DNA of 64,000 bases from Sphingobium sp. B2D3C (GCF_025961835.1 NZ_JAOQOK010000001.1:124001-188000); one strand, 5' to 3'; shown: positions 17,349-26,894, counted from the stretch's first letter. The notes: generated by a model not told the origin, from the letters alone. Numbers and translations are program-made.

Positions 17349-17917
17349 CGGAAGACATGACTGACCAGACCAACAATGAGAATGAGACCCTGGCCGCTGA
17401 CATCGCCGAGGGCGCGGGCGAGACGCTGAGCCGCGAGGAGATCGCCGCCGCGCGCATCGCCGCGCTGGAGGAAGATCTGGCCAACGCCAAGCAGGAAACG
17501 CTCTACGCCGTCGCGGATACCCAGAATGTCCGTCGCCGGCTGGAGAAGGAACTGGCCGATACCCGCGCTTATGCCGCGACCGCCTTCGCCCGCGACATTC
17601 TTTCCGTGGCCGACAATCTCAGTCGCGCGCTGGAGGCCATTCCGGCCGAGCTGCGCGCGGACGAGAAGGTGAAAGGCCTGATCGCGGGCCTCGATGCCAC
17701 CGGCAAAGAGATGGAGAGCGCGCTGCGCAAGCATGGCGTGGAAAAGTTCACCTCGGTGGGCGAGCCGCTCGATCCCAACAAGCATCAGGCGATGATCGAG
17801 ATGCCCTCGGCAGAGGCTGCGCCCGGCACCATCGTGCAGGAGATGCAGGCCGGCTACATGATCAAGGATCGCCTGCTGCGCCCGGCTTTGGTCGGCGTGG
17901 CCAAGGCGGCGGAGTAA
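17345..17917 (+). CDS. grpE: Nucleotide exchange factor GrpE
   Basis: 190 residues. After an acidic N-terminus there is a long charged coiled coil (about 35-90, with DTQNVRRRLEKE) and the beta-wing domain with GEPLDPNKHQAM and GYMIKDRLLRPALVGVA, the GrpE signature. It releases ADP from DnaK. The ATG at 17345 overlaps the hrcA stop; a second ATG at 17357 is an alternative. Confidence 0.95.
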   Translation: MTEDMTDQTNNENETLAADIAEGAGETLSREEIAAARIAALEEDLANAKQETLYAVADTQNVRRRLEKELADTRAYAATAFARDILSVADNLSRALEAIPAELRADEKVKGLIAGLDATGKEMESALRKHGVEKFTSVGEPLDPNKHQAMIEMPSAEAAPGTIVQEMQAGYMIKDRLLRPALVGVAKAAE

Positions 17918-17925
17918 CAGGCGCC

Positions 17926-18294
17926 ATGCGCGGCGCGGCCATGACTGTCCTTACGGGGCTGGTCGCGCTCGCCTGGCCGGTCGCGGCGCCGCTGGCGGCA
18001 CAGGCGCCTGTCGCGTCACCCGCACCGAGTCCGGACGCGCTCTCGCAGGCCTTGCGGGATCATGGCAGCGGGGAGGTGGATGCCGGTGATCTGCGCGCCG
18101 TGACCTGCGCGGAAACCAGTGAGGCGCCCGGCGCCTTCGATTGCCAGTGGGAGCAGCGCCGGGACGGCAACTGGCATCCCTATACAAGCTGGCTGGCGCT
18201 GGTCGGCGCGCAATGGACCATGCTCGATGCGCCGATCCCGGTGCCGGATTTCAATCGCGGGAAGCTCAAGCCGCTGGCGCCGTCCACCCCCTGA
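17926..18294 (+). CDS. Small secreted protein, unknown function
   Basis: 122 residues, only 8 bases after grpE and so probably in the heat-shock operon. A signal peptide ends near PLAAQA. The mature part has two cysteines (VTCAETSE and FDCQWEQR), which could form a disulfide, and a conserved-looking WHPYTSWLAL stretch. No family is recognised. Extracytoplasmic role inferred. Confidence 0.72.
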   Translation: MRGAAMTVLTGLVALAWPVAAPLAAQAPVASPAPSPDALSQALRDHGSGEVDAGDLRAVTCAETSEAPGAFDCQWEQRRDGNWHPYTSWLALVGAQWTMLDAPIPVPDFNRGKLKPLAPSTP

Positions 18295-18320
18295 GTGGCG
18301 GCGGCGCGTCCGGCGTTAAC

Positions 18321-18686
18321 TCAGGCCGGGTCTGCGAGTAGCACCGCCGTGCCGGTGGCCGAGACCATCAGCATCGACCCGCCCGAGCCGAGCACTTCAT
18401 AATCCAGGTCCACGCCGATGATCGCATTGCCACCGGCTGCGGCTGCGCGCTGGCGCATTTCCGCCATGGCTTCCTCGCGGGCGCGGCTCAGCACTTCCTC
18501 ATAGGCGCCGGCCCGCCCGCCAACGATATCGCGCACGCTGGCGAAGAGATCGCGGAAGAGATTGGCACCCACGATCACTTCGCCGGTCACCACGCCGCAA
18601 TAACGCTGCACCGTGCGGCCATCGATATTGTTGGTGGTCGTGACGATCATCTCGGTCGGGGCATTGCCCCAGGGATTATCGGCCAT
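18321..18686 (-). CDS. YbjQ/UPF0145 family protein
   Basis: 121 residues. The YbjQ signature is clear: ATGTAVLL at the end, [28 protein letters not shown] and [15 protein letters not shown]. Members form pentamers; the Pfam name mentions heavy-metal binding, but the role is not established. Convergent with the small secreted gene. Confidence 0.9.
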   Translation of the reverse strand: MADNPWGNAPTEMIVTTTNNIDGRTVQRYCGVVTGEVIVGANLFRDLFASVRDIVGGRAGAYEEVLSRAREEAMAEMRQRAAAAGGNAIIGVDLDYEVLGSGGSMLMVSATGTAVLLADPA

Positions 18687-18715
18687 CTCTCCGCTCCTCT
18701 CGCCGTGCGTGCGGC

Positions 18716-18955
18716 TTATTCCATGCCAAGGGCCGCCAGATAGGTCTGGAGGATCGCCTCCATCTCCTGGCGATCATGCGGCGGCAGCTTCCGCAGGCGG
18801 ACGATCTGGCGCATGATCTTGACGTCATAGCCTGTTGCCTTGGCTTCGCCATAGACATCCTTGATGTCGTCCGAGATGCCCTTCTTTTCTTCTTCGAGGC
18901 GCTCGATGCGCTCGATGAGAAGGCGCAACTGGTCGGCGGCGATGTTGTCGCTCAT
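18716..18955 (-). CDS. gapR: GapR (DUF2312) nucleoid-associated protein
   Basis: 79 residues with the DUF2312 pattern: [31 protein letters not shown], and [10 protein letters not shown]. In Caulobacter GapR binds AT-rich, overtwisted DNA ahead of polymerases and is needed for replication and cell-cycle control. The start at 18955 gives the standard N-terminus [18 protein letters not shown]. Upstream is the divergent AhpD-like gene with its ECF promoter. Confidence 0.94.
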   Translation of the reverse strand: MSDNIAADQLRLLIERIERLEEEKKGISDDIKDVYGEAKATGYDVKIMRQIVRLRKLPPHDRQEMEAILQTYLAALGME

Positions 18956-19089
18956 GTCTGCAAGGTCTCCGGATGGAATGTGTCAGAATCGAATGCGCGG
19001 TCCTAGCCAGCCGCTGCCCTTCCTGTCTAGGCATCGATCGCACCGGACGGCGTAGCCATTGCGCAGGCGGCAGAAAAAATTTCCCGCCA

Positions 19090-19117
19090 TGTCACAATCG
19101 CCGTCCGCCCACTCGTC
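19090..19117 (+). promoter_or_regulatory. Predicted ECF41 sigma-factor promoter
   Basis: TGTCACA (19090-19096), a 17-base spacer and CGTC (19114-19117) match the recalled ECF41 target consensus (-35 TGTCACA, -10 CGTC). It stands 37 bases before the AhpD-like gene, whose neighbour encodes an ECF41 sigma factor, so autoregulation is expected. Confidence 0.65.
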
Positions 19118-19153
19118 ATGCCTGTGCAAACCCGATGGACAGGAGACACGATC

Positions 19154-19618
19154 ATGACCGCACGCCTCGATCCCTTCACCGCCGCGCCCGCGCTCATCAA
19201 GCAATGGATGGCGACCTCGCTTGCCATCAACGACAGCCTGGAGCCTGCGCTGGTGGAACTGGTGAAGGCCCGCGCCTCGCAGATCAACCATTGCGCCAAC
19301 TGCCTCAACATGCACACCGCCGAAGCACGCGAAAAGGGCGAGAGCGAGCAGCGCCTCTACTTGCTCTCGGTCTGGCGCGAGGCGCCATGCTATAGCGCAC
19401 GGGAGCGGGCCGCGCTGGCGTGGACCGAGGCGCTTACGCGTCTGTCGGAAGGGCATGGCGGAAAGGACGAAGCCTATGCACAGCTCGCGGCCCACTTCAG
19501 CGAGGAAGAGCAGGTGAAGCTGACGTTGCTGATCAACATCATCAATGGCTGGAACCGCCTCGCGGTCGGCTTCGACTTGTGGATCGAAACGCCGGCGACC
19601 CGCAAGCTGGCTGCCTGA
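19154..19618 (+). CDS. Carboxymuconolactone decarboxylase/AhpD-like protein
   Basis: 154 residues. The AhpD-type redox motif CxxC with its histidine is seen as CANCLNMHT (Cys47, Cys50, His54), typical of alkylhydroperoxidase-like members and not of true carboxymuconolactone decarboxylases. The domain then runs RAALAWTEALTRL to the end. The start ATG follows CAGGAG. It overlaps the sigma factor gene (TGATG) and sits behind a matching promoter; this gene type is the standard partner of ECF41. The physiological substrate is not known. Confidence 0.9.
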   Translation: MTARLDPFTAAPALIKQWMATSLAINDSLEPALVELVKARASQINHCANCLNMHTAEAREKGESEQRLYLLSVWREAPCYSARERAALAWTEALTRLSEGHGGKDEAYAQLAAHFSEEEQVKLTLLINIINGWNRLAVGFDLWIETPATRKLAA

Positions 19619-20496
19619 TGCGCGCCGGGCATCCCATGTCCCCTCATCAGCAGGAGGATGCAGCGATCAGCTTCGATCCGCTGCGTCCCCGGCTGGTGCG
19701 GGTCGCCTACCGAATGCTCGGCTCCGTCGCCGATGCCGAGGATGTGGTGCAGGAGGCATTCATTCGCTGGATGCGGGTCGAACGCGCGGAGGTGCGCGAG
19801 CCGGAGGCGTTCCTCCGCCGTACCGTTACGCGGCTTTGCCTGGATCATGCCAAGTCGGCGCGGGTCCAGCGGGAGCATTATGTCGGGCCATGGCTGCCCG
19901 AGCCGGTCATCGAGGACGAGGATGAGCAGGAGGATGTGACCCTGCCGCTGATGCTCGCGCTGGAGCGGCTCTCACCGCTCGAGCGCGCGGCGTTCCTGCT
20001 GCATGATGTGTTCGGCGTCTCGTTCGAGGAAATTGCCGCCACCATCGATCGCGAGCCGGCGGCCTGCCGCCAGCTTGCCGCTCGGGCACGGGACCATGTG
20101 CGGCAGGCGCGGCCCCGCTTCGACGTTGAGAAGCAGCGGGGTCTGGAGATCGCGAGCGCCTTCTTCGCGGCGTCGCGCACCGGCGACATGACCGCGCTCG
20201 GCGCGATGTTGGCTGCTGATGTCAGCATGCACGCAGATGGCGGGGGCAAGCGTTCGGCAGCGGTCGCCGAGGTTCTCGGGCGACGCAATGTGCTGCTGTT
20301 TCACAAGGCGCTGGCGGTGCTGTTTCGCAAGCATGGCTCACAGCTTGTGCGCACAGCGCTCATCAATGGCCTGCCGGGGTTCGTGACGCGCGAGGCCGAT
20401 GGCGAGCTGCAGACCACGGCCTTCGAGATCGAGGCAGGGCGCATCATTGGCATCTATGTGGTGCGCAATCCCGATAAATTGCGGCACTTGCACTAG
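19618..20496 (+). CDS. RNA polymerase sigma factor, ECF41 group (SigJ-like)
   Basis: 292 residues. Sigma region 2 covers about 20-85 (LVRVAYRMLGSVADAEDVVQEAF) and region 4 about 110-165 (LSPLERAAFLLHDVFG, EEIAATIDREPAACRQL). Instead of an anti-sigma partner it has a C-terminal SnoaL-like extension. Both motifs that mark ECF41 are present: WLPEP in the linker (92-96) and DGGGK in the extension (207-211). The extension is known to control activity in this group. ATG at 19618 overlaps the upstream stop; a second ATG at 19636 is possible. Confidence 0.93.
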   Translation: MRAGHPMSPHQQEDAAISFDPLRPRLVRVAYRMLGSVADAEDVVQEAFIRWMRVERAEVREPEAFLRRTVTRLCLDHAKSARVQREHYVGPWLPEPVIEDEDEQEDVTLPLMLALERLSPLERAAFLLHDVFGVSFEEIAATIDREPAACRQLAARARDHVRQARPRFDVEKQRGLEIASAFFAASRTGDMTALGAMLAADVSMHADGGGKRSAAVAEVLGRRNVLLFHKALAVLFRKHGSQLVRTALINGLPGFVTREADGELQTTAFEIEAGRIIGIYVVRNPDKLRHLH

Positions 20497-20507
20497 GCGG
20501 AATGCAG

Positions 20508-20534
20508 TGAGGGGGAAGCAGCGCTCCCCCCTCA
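20508..20534. terminator. Hairpin between convergent sigma and helicase genes
   Basis: TGAGGGGG (20508-20515) pairs with CCCCCTCA (20527-20534) around a short loop that itself contains AGC/GCT. No T-run follows on either side, so it is a weak bidirectional terminator candidate. Confidence 0.4.
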
Positions 20535-20563
20535 TCGGATCTCAAGGATATCGGCCTGACGGA

Positions 20564-22369
20564 TCAGCCAGCGCGACCGGCGCCGCTGCGACGACCGCCA
20601 CCGGGATTGCCTTGCGGACGTCCGCCGCCGAAGTGGCGCGGACGCTGACCGCCCGGCTTGCGGGCGCGGTCGCCCTCGGAGCGGGTGTCCGTCTGGCGCT
20701 GTTCGCCCGATGCGGCAGCATAGACCGGGCGCAGGCGCTTGGGCAGGCGCTCGGCATCCATTGTCGCGGCAGGTTCAGGGCGCTGGGCCAGCGGGTCGAA
20801 GCCGGGGCGGTTCGGGGCGTGGCCATCATGATAGCGGCCGCCGGGATTGCGCTGGCCGCTGCGCTGGGCGTCCTGCCCATCGCGAGGCGCGCGCGCCGGG
20901 CGGGCGGTCTGGCCGTCCCGCTCGCCACGGAAGGGGCGTTCGCCGCGTTCACCGGCATTCCGGCGCTGGCCATCCTGACCGGGCGCGCGGTCGAAGCGGG
21001 CCGGGCGCTCGCCGCGTCCCTCGCCCCGTCCATCATGGCGCGGTGCGCCGGCGCCGGCTTCGCGACGGTCGTCGGACCGGCCGCGTTCCGGGCGATCGCG
21101 GCGCTGCTGCGAGTCGGGGCGACGGCCCGGGCCCTGACCGCGTCCCTGACGGCGCCCATCGGCATCGCCGACGGCGTCCGCAACAGCAGCCTTGGAGGGC
21201 AGCGGCAGACGGCGGGCTTCTACCACGAAGTCCTCGGGCAGCGGCATCACCGCCAGCTTGACGCGGGTGAGCTTCTCGATGTCGCGCAGATAGGGCTTTT
21301 CGTCAGGCGCGACGAAGCTCATCGCAATACCATCGGCGCCGGCACGGGCCGTGCGGCCGATGCGGTGGACATATTGCTCGGCGACATTGGGCAGCTCGAA
21401 GTTGAAGACATGGCTCACGCCCGACACGTCGATGCCGCGCGCGGCAATGTCGGTCGCAACCAGTACCTGCACGCTCCCGGTACGGAAGCCCTGCAGGGCA
21501 GCGGTGCGCTGGCCCTGGCTCTTGTTGCCGTGAATGGCCGCCGCGCTGATCTTGGCGGCGACGAGGTGCCGCGCCACGCGGTCCGCGCCGTGCTTGGTGC
21601 GGGTGAAGACGAGCGCCCGGTCGAGCGCGCCGGATGCGATGGCGTCGCGCAGGCGCAGGGTCAGCAGCGCCTGCTTCTCCTTCTGGTCGATGAACGTCGC
21701 ATATTGCTCCACGCGCTCGGCGGTGGTGGATTGCGGCGCAACCTCGACCTTGACCGGATCGTTGATGAAGCGCTTGCCCAGCTCCGCAATCGCCTGCGGC
21801 ATGGTCGCGGAGAAGAACAGGCTCTGGCGCTCGGCCGGCAGCATCTTGGCGATCTGCGTGAGCGGCTTGATGAAGCCCAGGTCCATCATCTGGTCGGCCT
21901 CGTCGAGCACGAAGATCTCGACATTGCGCAGCGTCAGCGCGCGCTGGTCGATCAGGTCGAGCAGGCGGCCCGGCGTCGCGACCAGAATGTCGGTGCCCGG
22001 CACCAGCGCGCGGGCCTGCTTGCCCACCGGCACGCCGCCAAAGACGACCTGCACGTTGAGGCTGAGATACTTGGCATAGCCGCGCATGTTCTCGGCGATC
22101 TGCGCCGCCAGCTCGCGGGTGGGCGAGAGCACCAGCATCCGGCATGAGGCCGGCTTGCGGGGCTGGGGATTGTTGAACAGCCGGTGCAGCGAGGGCAGCG
22201 AGAAGGCTGCGGTCTTGCCGGTGCCGGTCTGCGCGATGCCGAGCAGGTCACGGCCCTGCATCAGCGCCGGAATGGCCTGCTGCTGGATCGGCGTGGGATC
22301 CGCATAACCCTTGGTCTCAAGGGCGCGGAGGATAGGCTCGGCAAGGCCAAGCTCATTGAAAAAAGACAT
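20564..22369 (-). CDS. DEAD-box RNA helicase, RhlE type, with basic RG-rich tail
   Basis: 601 residues. All helicase motifs are visible: Q motif (PTPIQQQAIP), AQTGTGKT at 46-53, PTRELA, TPGRL, DEAD at 156-159, SAT at 187-189, then ARGIDV and HRIGRTARAG. From about residue 375 a tail of more than 200 residues is rich in Gly, Arg, Asp and Gln, probably disordered and RNA-binding. Such RhlE-like helicases act in ribosome assembly and mRNA turnover and are often cold-induced. The ATG at 22369 gives the standard start MSFFNELGL. Confidence 0.93.
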   Translation of the reverse strand: MSFFNELGLAEPILRALETKGYADPTPIQQQAIPALMQGRDLLGIAQTGTGKTAAFSLPSLHRLFNNPQPRKPASCRMLVLSPTRELAAQIAENMRGYAKYLSLNVQVVFGGVPVGKQARALVPGTDILVATPGRLLDLIDQRALTLRNVEIFVLDEADQMMDLGFIKPLTQIAKMLPAERQSLFFSATMPQAIAELGKRFINDPVKVEVAPQSTTAERVEQYATFIDQKEKQALLTLRLRDAIASGALDRALVFTRTKHGADRVARHLVAAKISAAAIHGNKSQGQRTAALQGFRTGSVQVLVATDIAARGIDVSGVSHVFNFELPNVAEQYVHRIGRTARAGADGIAMSFVAPDEKPYLRDIEKLTRVKLAVMPLPEDFVVEARRLPLPSKAAVADAVGDADGRRQGRGQGPGRRPDSQQRRDRPERGRSDDRREAGAGAPRHDGRGEGRGERPARFDRAPGQDGQRRNAGERGERPFRGERDGQTARPARAPRDGQDAQRSGQRNPGGRYHDGHAPNRPGFDPLAQRPEPAATMDAERLPKRLRPVYAAASGEQRQTDTRSEGDRARKPGGQRPRHFGGGRPQGNPGGGRRSGAGRAG

Positions 22370-22694
22370 GAATAGACTTTCGATATGACATGCGTCGCCC
22401 TCGCGTCTGTCGCGAGCGGGCGCAGCAGTGGTCTCCAAACGGGCGACCCTGCGTGAATAAGGAAGCTTGAGCGATTCTCGCATCCGTCCGTCCCGGCGGC
22501 CCTTGTGCAAGATGCGGGGCCTCACGCTGCGCGGGATTGCGCCGGATCACTAATCCTGGCGCCGAATGCTGCGATGCACATAGAGGGCGTTTGTGGAAAA
22601 AGCAAGTATGCTCGCGTCGGCATGCGATTTCGGCCGCGCCGCCGAGCCGGTCGTCAGCCTTGCCATGCCCAGCATTCGGCCTACTAATCAGCCT
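22370..22694. other. Divergent intergenic leader region
   Basis: About 325 bases between the helicase and the GNAT gene, read in opposite directions. No gene is convincing. The helicase side could be a long untranslated leader as seen for cold-induced mRNAs, with a GC hairpin at TCGCGAG/CGCTCGCGA-like sequence near 22400-22420, but no defined motif was recognised. Confidence 0.45.
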
Positions 22695-23114
22695 ATGCCG
22701 CTTCATATCACCGTGCCTGAACAGCCCTCCGAGGCCGACCGCAATGCCGTGTTTGTACCCTTGCTGGCCTATAACATCGCGCAAGCGGGGAATCCGAATA
22801 TCCGCCCTATCGCCATTCTGCTGACCGACGAGCAGGGCGAGCGGGTGGGCGGCATCTGGGGCAAATGCTCCTATGACTGGATGTTCGTGGAGCTTCTCGC
22901 CATCGCGCCGGAGCATCGCGGCGGCGGCCATGGCAAGGCGCTGATGGCCGAGGCAGAGCGGGTGGCACGTGCCCATGGCTGTGTCGGCATCTGGCTCGAC
23001 ACCTATGCCTTTCAGGCGCGCGGCTTTTACGAGAAGCTGGGCTTTAGCGTGTTCGGCACGCTGGACGATCATCCCGTCGGGCAGCAGCGCTTCTTCCTGA
23101 GCAAGCGCCTCTGA
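22695..23114 (+). CDS. GNAT family N-acetyltransferase
   Basis: 139 residues. Acetyl-CoA binding motif A is LLAIAPEHRGGGHGKALMAEAE (shown here only in part: PEHRGGGHGKALM), followed by GIWLDTYAFQARGFYEKLGF, the standard GNAT C-terminal part. Substrate unknown. The ATG at 22695 is chosen since it begins the domain; codons further upstream would add unrelated residues. Confidence 0.85.
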   Translation: MPLHITVPEQPSEADRNAVFVPLLAYNIAQAGNPNIRPIAILLTDEQGERVGGIWGKCSYDWMFVELLAIAPEHRGGGHGKALMAEAERVARAHGCVGIWLDTYAFQARGFYEKLGFSVFGTLDDHPVGQQRFFLSKRL

Positions 23115-23168
23115 GAGCAGCGCTCTATGTCCTCCCCGACCAGCGGCCGGGGAGGCACGATATGGATT

Positions 23169-24212
<1,044 letters not shown>

Positions 24213-24272
24213 CTATACGTTCCTTCCTGTTGATTGAAGGACGCGGCGGTCAGGCTTTCGTCTGGAAAGTCG

Positions 24273-24362
24273 GCCCCGCGCACTTCGCGGGGCTTCCTGT
24301 CCGGCTGATCGTGGCTCTTTAGGCCGCGCGCATCCGAACCGCCCCGCTGATGCGGGTCGGTT
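24273..24362 (-). promoter_or_regulatory. Attenuator-like alternative hairpins upstream of asd
   Basis: Four arms are read on the minus strand. Arm 1 (24362-24352) pairs with arm 2 (24347-24337) over a stem of 11 with one mismatch. Arm 3 (24293-24286, GCCCCGCG) pairs perfectly with arm 4 (24280-24273). Seven bases of arm 2 (GCGGGGC) can pair instead with arm 3, so 2:3 excludes both 1:2 and 3:4. Arms 1 and 2 lie inside the leader peptide codons. The T-run after 3:4 is short (CGACTTTCC). Confidence 0.6.
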
Positions 24363-24396
24363 TGGTAATAATCGGCTGAACGATCATCATGGACAT
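24319..24396 (-). CDS. Putative asd leader peptide, 25 residues
   Basis: The short frame reads MSMMIVQPIITKPTRISGA and a few more residues, ending in TAA. It holds Ile at 5, 9, 10 and 16, Thr at 11 and 14 and Met at 3, 4 and 22, all end products of the pathway fed by Asd. GAGG lies 8 bases before the ATG. The Ile-Ile-Thr stretch stops exactly before hairpin arm 1, where a stalled ribosome would mask it. A real but untested regulatory peptide is inferred from position and codon content. Confidence 0.6.
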   Translation of the reverse strand: MSMMIVQPIITKPTRISGAVRMRAA

Positions 24397-24440
24397 GGCG
24401 CGCGCCTCTAGCGAGCGCAGCGCCTGCTGTAAATGGCAAA

Positions 24441-24470
24441 GATGCCTGCTCTCGGGGGAAAGCAGGCATC
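24441..24470. terminator. Terminator between the glycine-zipper gene and the asd leader
   Basis: GATGCCTGCT (24441-24450) and AGCAGGCATC (24461-24470) form a perfect 10-pair stem around a 10-base loop. On the minus strand it is followed by TTTGCC, so it closes the upstream gene and isolates asd transcription. Confidence 0.7.
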
Positions 24471-24507
24471 CCCTATTTTCAACCACGTTTTCAAAATTTA
24501 CAGCAGA

Positions 24508-24849
24508 TCAGCGGCAGCGCACTTCGCCACGGTCGATCGAGCGGCCGAGCAGACCGCCACCCACAGCGCCCAGCAAGGTGCCAACGGTCCGATCGCCCTT
24601 GGTGTCCACCGCGCGCCCAGCCAGTGCGCCGACGCCGGCACCGATCAGCAGACCGGTCGTGCCGTCATTGCGCTTGCAGCGATACCGGCCATCGTTGCCG
24701 CGCCACACGCGGTCGTTATGGGAAAGGGCGCGGCCATTGTCGCGATCGTGCGCGCGCGCGTTATGATGCCGGTGCGGCGGATCGGCCATGGCCGGCGCCA
24801 TGGGCATCGAGAGCGCCATCAGCGCCGTGGCGAGCAGGATCTTCTTCAT
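24508..24849 (-). CDS. Glycine-zipper 2TM-domain protein, secreted
   Basis: 113 residues. A signal peptide (KKILLATALMALSM to AMA) is followed by a His-rich stretch (PPHRHHNARAHD), then TGLLIGAGVGALAGRAVD and TVGTLLGAVGGGLLGRSID, a glycine zipper of the Rick_17kDa/OmpA-like outer-membrane type. The gene was read with ATG at 24849 because GGGATGAG sits at a suitable distance; ATG at 24858 is an alternative. Role in the envelope inferred. Confidence 0.85.
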   Translation of the reverse strand: MKKILLATALMALSMPMAPAMADPPHRHHNARAHDRDNGRALSHNDRVWRGNDGRYRCKRNDGTTGLLIGAGVGALAGRAVDTKGDRTVGTLLGAVGGGLLGRSIDRGEVRCR

Positions 24850-24962
24850 CGGACTCATCCCCGTAATATTCACACAAAGGACCGACGCGCCTCGCGCCGG
24901 CTCGTGCTGGATAACGCCGCACAACCGCCCTCGTTCCGCCTGCCCAACGATTCATCGCACCG

Positions 24963-26312
24963 TCAGCGTGCAATGGCGGCTCCGTTGCGCCAGCGGGCAA
25001 CCAGCATGTCGAGGGCCAACGCGGCCGCCAGCGTGAGACCGGTCAACGGCAGGCACAGGCCGATGGCGAGCATGATCGCCGCGACGCCGCGCGCCTTGCG
25101 TGGGTCGGCGGGCCGGGCCGGCGCCTCCAGCCGTCCACCCTTGCGGCGCTTCCACCAGAGCACGGGCGCGGTGAGGCACAGCAGCATCAGCGCGAGGCAG
25201 CCGAGCAGCATCAGCGTGCGGTTGATTTCGCCATATTGCTGGCCCTGATGGGTCGCGATGCCCCATTCGATCGCCCGCGCGCCGATGCCAAAATGCGCAA
25301 AGCGGGCATCCTGCATCACCGCGCCGCTTGCCGGATCGATGTAGATGGCGCGCGAATCCTGCGCCCGGCGCACGGTCTGCGAGATGAGATAGGGCGCGCC
25401 GTCCGTCATCGGCAGGGTGAGCGTCCACGGGGCGGCGAGGCCCCGCTGGCCGGCAATCTCCGCCGCCCGGTCGACGCCGATGTCGTCGCTGCCGGAAGCG
25501 GCGGGTGGCGCTGCCTCCTGCATCGACCAGGGCAGGCTTTGTTTCGCGCCCTCGTCATGGCCATGATCGTGATGCGCGCGCGGCGCCGGCGCTTCCCATC
25601 GGTTGGGGCCGGGCGCCTTGGGGCGGCCCAGCTCCGCGCGGGCGACCCAGCCCTGCAACTGCTTGCCGGCAAAGCCGGACCAGGGCAGGCCGGTGATTGC
25701 CAGAAACAGGATCACCCCGCCGGCGAGCAATCCGGTCGAAGCGTGCAGATCGCGCCAGAACAGCCGCCCGCGCGCCTGCCCGCGCAGGCCGACGACCGGG
25801 CTGCCGCGCCGGGGCCACCACAGGTAAAGCCCGGTCAGCACCAGCAGGATCGCCCAGCCCGCGACGATCTCCACCAGCGCATTGCCCACCGGTCCGGTGA
25901 TGATGAGGCTGTGCAGATCGCGCACGGTCTGCATGATGCCGCCGGCCTGCGCGGTGCCGAGCAGCTTGCCGCGATAGGGATCGACAAAGGCGAGCCGGCG
26001 CGCGCCGTCCGCGCCCTGCAGGGTCATGCGCCAGCTCTCTGTCGGCTCGGCAGGCCGCTGGATCTGGCTCACCTGCTGGCCGGATTCCCGCTCGACGGTG
26101 GCGATCATCTCGCTCAGCGGCTGGGGCGCATCCTTTGGCGTCACATGCGACCAGTCCGCATAGACCAGCCGTTCGATCTCCGGTTTGTAGAGATAGAGCG
26201 CGCCGGTGATCGCCATCCACAGCAGCACCGGGAGGACGATCAGCCCGGCATAGAAATGCCAGCGCCAGACAGCCTGATAGAAGCCGCCGCCGGTCTTGGA
26301 GCGCGCGCTCAT
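24963..26312 (-). CDS. PepSY-associated membrane protein (PiuB-like)
   Basis: 449 residues with four or so hydrophobic helices: one at about 22-42, one near 145-165, one near 195-215 and two close to the C-terminus. The N-terminal WRWHFYAGLIVLPVLLWMAITGALYLYKPEI is the hallmark of this family (shown in part: WRWHFYAGLIVLP). A His-rich loop (HHDHGHDEG, near 240) could bind metal. Family members sit with TonB receptors and may reduce or import metal-chelate complexes. The DUF2946 gene upstream on the same strand fits such a module. Confidence 0.85.
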   Translation of the reverse strand: MSARSKTGGGFYQAVWRWHFYAGLIVLPVLLWMAITGALYLYKPEIERLVYADWSHVTPKDAPQPLSEMIATVERESGQQVSQIQRPAEPTESWRMTLQGADGARRLAFVDPYRGKLLGTAQAGGIMQTVRDLHSLIITGPVGNALVEIVAGWAILLVLTGLYLWWPRRGSPVVGLRGQARGRLFWRDLHASTGLLAGGVILFLAITGLPWSGFAGKQLQGWVARAELGRPKAPGPNRWEAPAPRAHHDHGHDEGAKQSLPWSMQEAAPPAASGSDDIGVDRAAEIAGQRGLAAPWTLTLPMTDGAPYLISQTVRRAQDSRAIYIDPASGAVMQDARFAHFGIGARAIEWGIATHQGQQYGEINRTLMLLGCLALMLLCLTAPVLWWKRRKGGRLEAPARPADPRKARGVAAIMLAIGLCLPLTGLTLAAALALDMLVARWRNGAAIAR

Positions 26313-26471
26313 CGGTGGTCTCCGGCGGAGATTGGCGCGCGGGCGAGGGGAAGGCGGCGCATGGATGCGCAGCAGTAGAGCAATCGGGTCATGAAAGGAT
26401 CAGCCTTGACGGGCAGCGCGCGGGCGCGTGCCGAAATGGGGATGTCGTGCGAGGCGACAGCGAGGGGAGCG

Positions 26472-26894
26472 TCAGGGCTGATGCGGCGGGCCGGTCTGCG
26501 GGGGCGGCGGCGCGGCCAGACCGCGTCCGATGCTCACGGCCGTGCTCGGGCTGAGGATGGGTACCGTCACTATCGTCACGGCGACCCGCGCGATCGCGGG
26601 GGGGATGCTGTCCAGCGAGGCGCCGATCCCGGCAAAGGCGCAGGGCGCATCCGGGGCGGTGTTCTGCTTGTCCTGCTGCTTGCGGACGGTGCCGTCCGCA
26701 TCGATCCAGCCGGTGATCATGCCGGCGCCGGTGCAGAGCACGACGGCGGGCCCGTTTTGCACGGCGGGCATGAAACCGGCCGGCACCAGCAGCCGCGCGA
26801 GCAGCACAAGCGCCAGCCACGCGGCGATCAGGCCACGGGCCTGCCCGGTGCCGGTAACAATGCTGGTATCAGTGCGGGTCAGGCGCGCGAGCAT
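26472..26894 (-). CDS. DUF2946-type membrane protein
   Basis: 140 residues. A hydrophobic helix at about 22-42, then PAVVLCTGAGM and APCAFAG, then another hydrophobic part, as in DUF2946 proteins that often accompany copper/iron-related TonB receptors. The PepSY gene follows 159 bases downstream on the same strand; a common promoter is plausible. Function unknown. Confidence 0.65.
   Translation of the reverse strand: MLARLTRTDTSIVTGTGQARGLIAAWLALVLLARLLVPAGFMPAVQNGPAVVLCTGAGMITGWIDADGTVRKQQDKQNTAPDAPCAFAGIGASLDSIPPAIARVAVTIVTVPILSPSTAVSIGRGLAAPPPPQTGPPHQP

Noticed and set aside
20399..22147. 582-codon plus-strand frame opposite the DEAD-box helicase
   Set aside because: Shadow frame; the minus-strand helicase has all motifs, and this product is low-complexity Arg/Ala/Gly/His.
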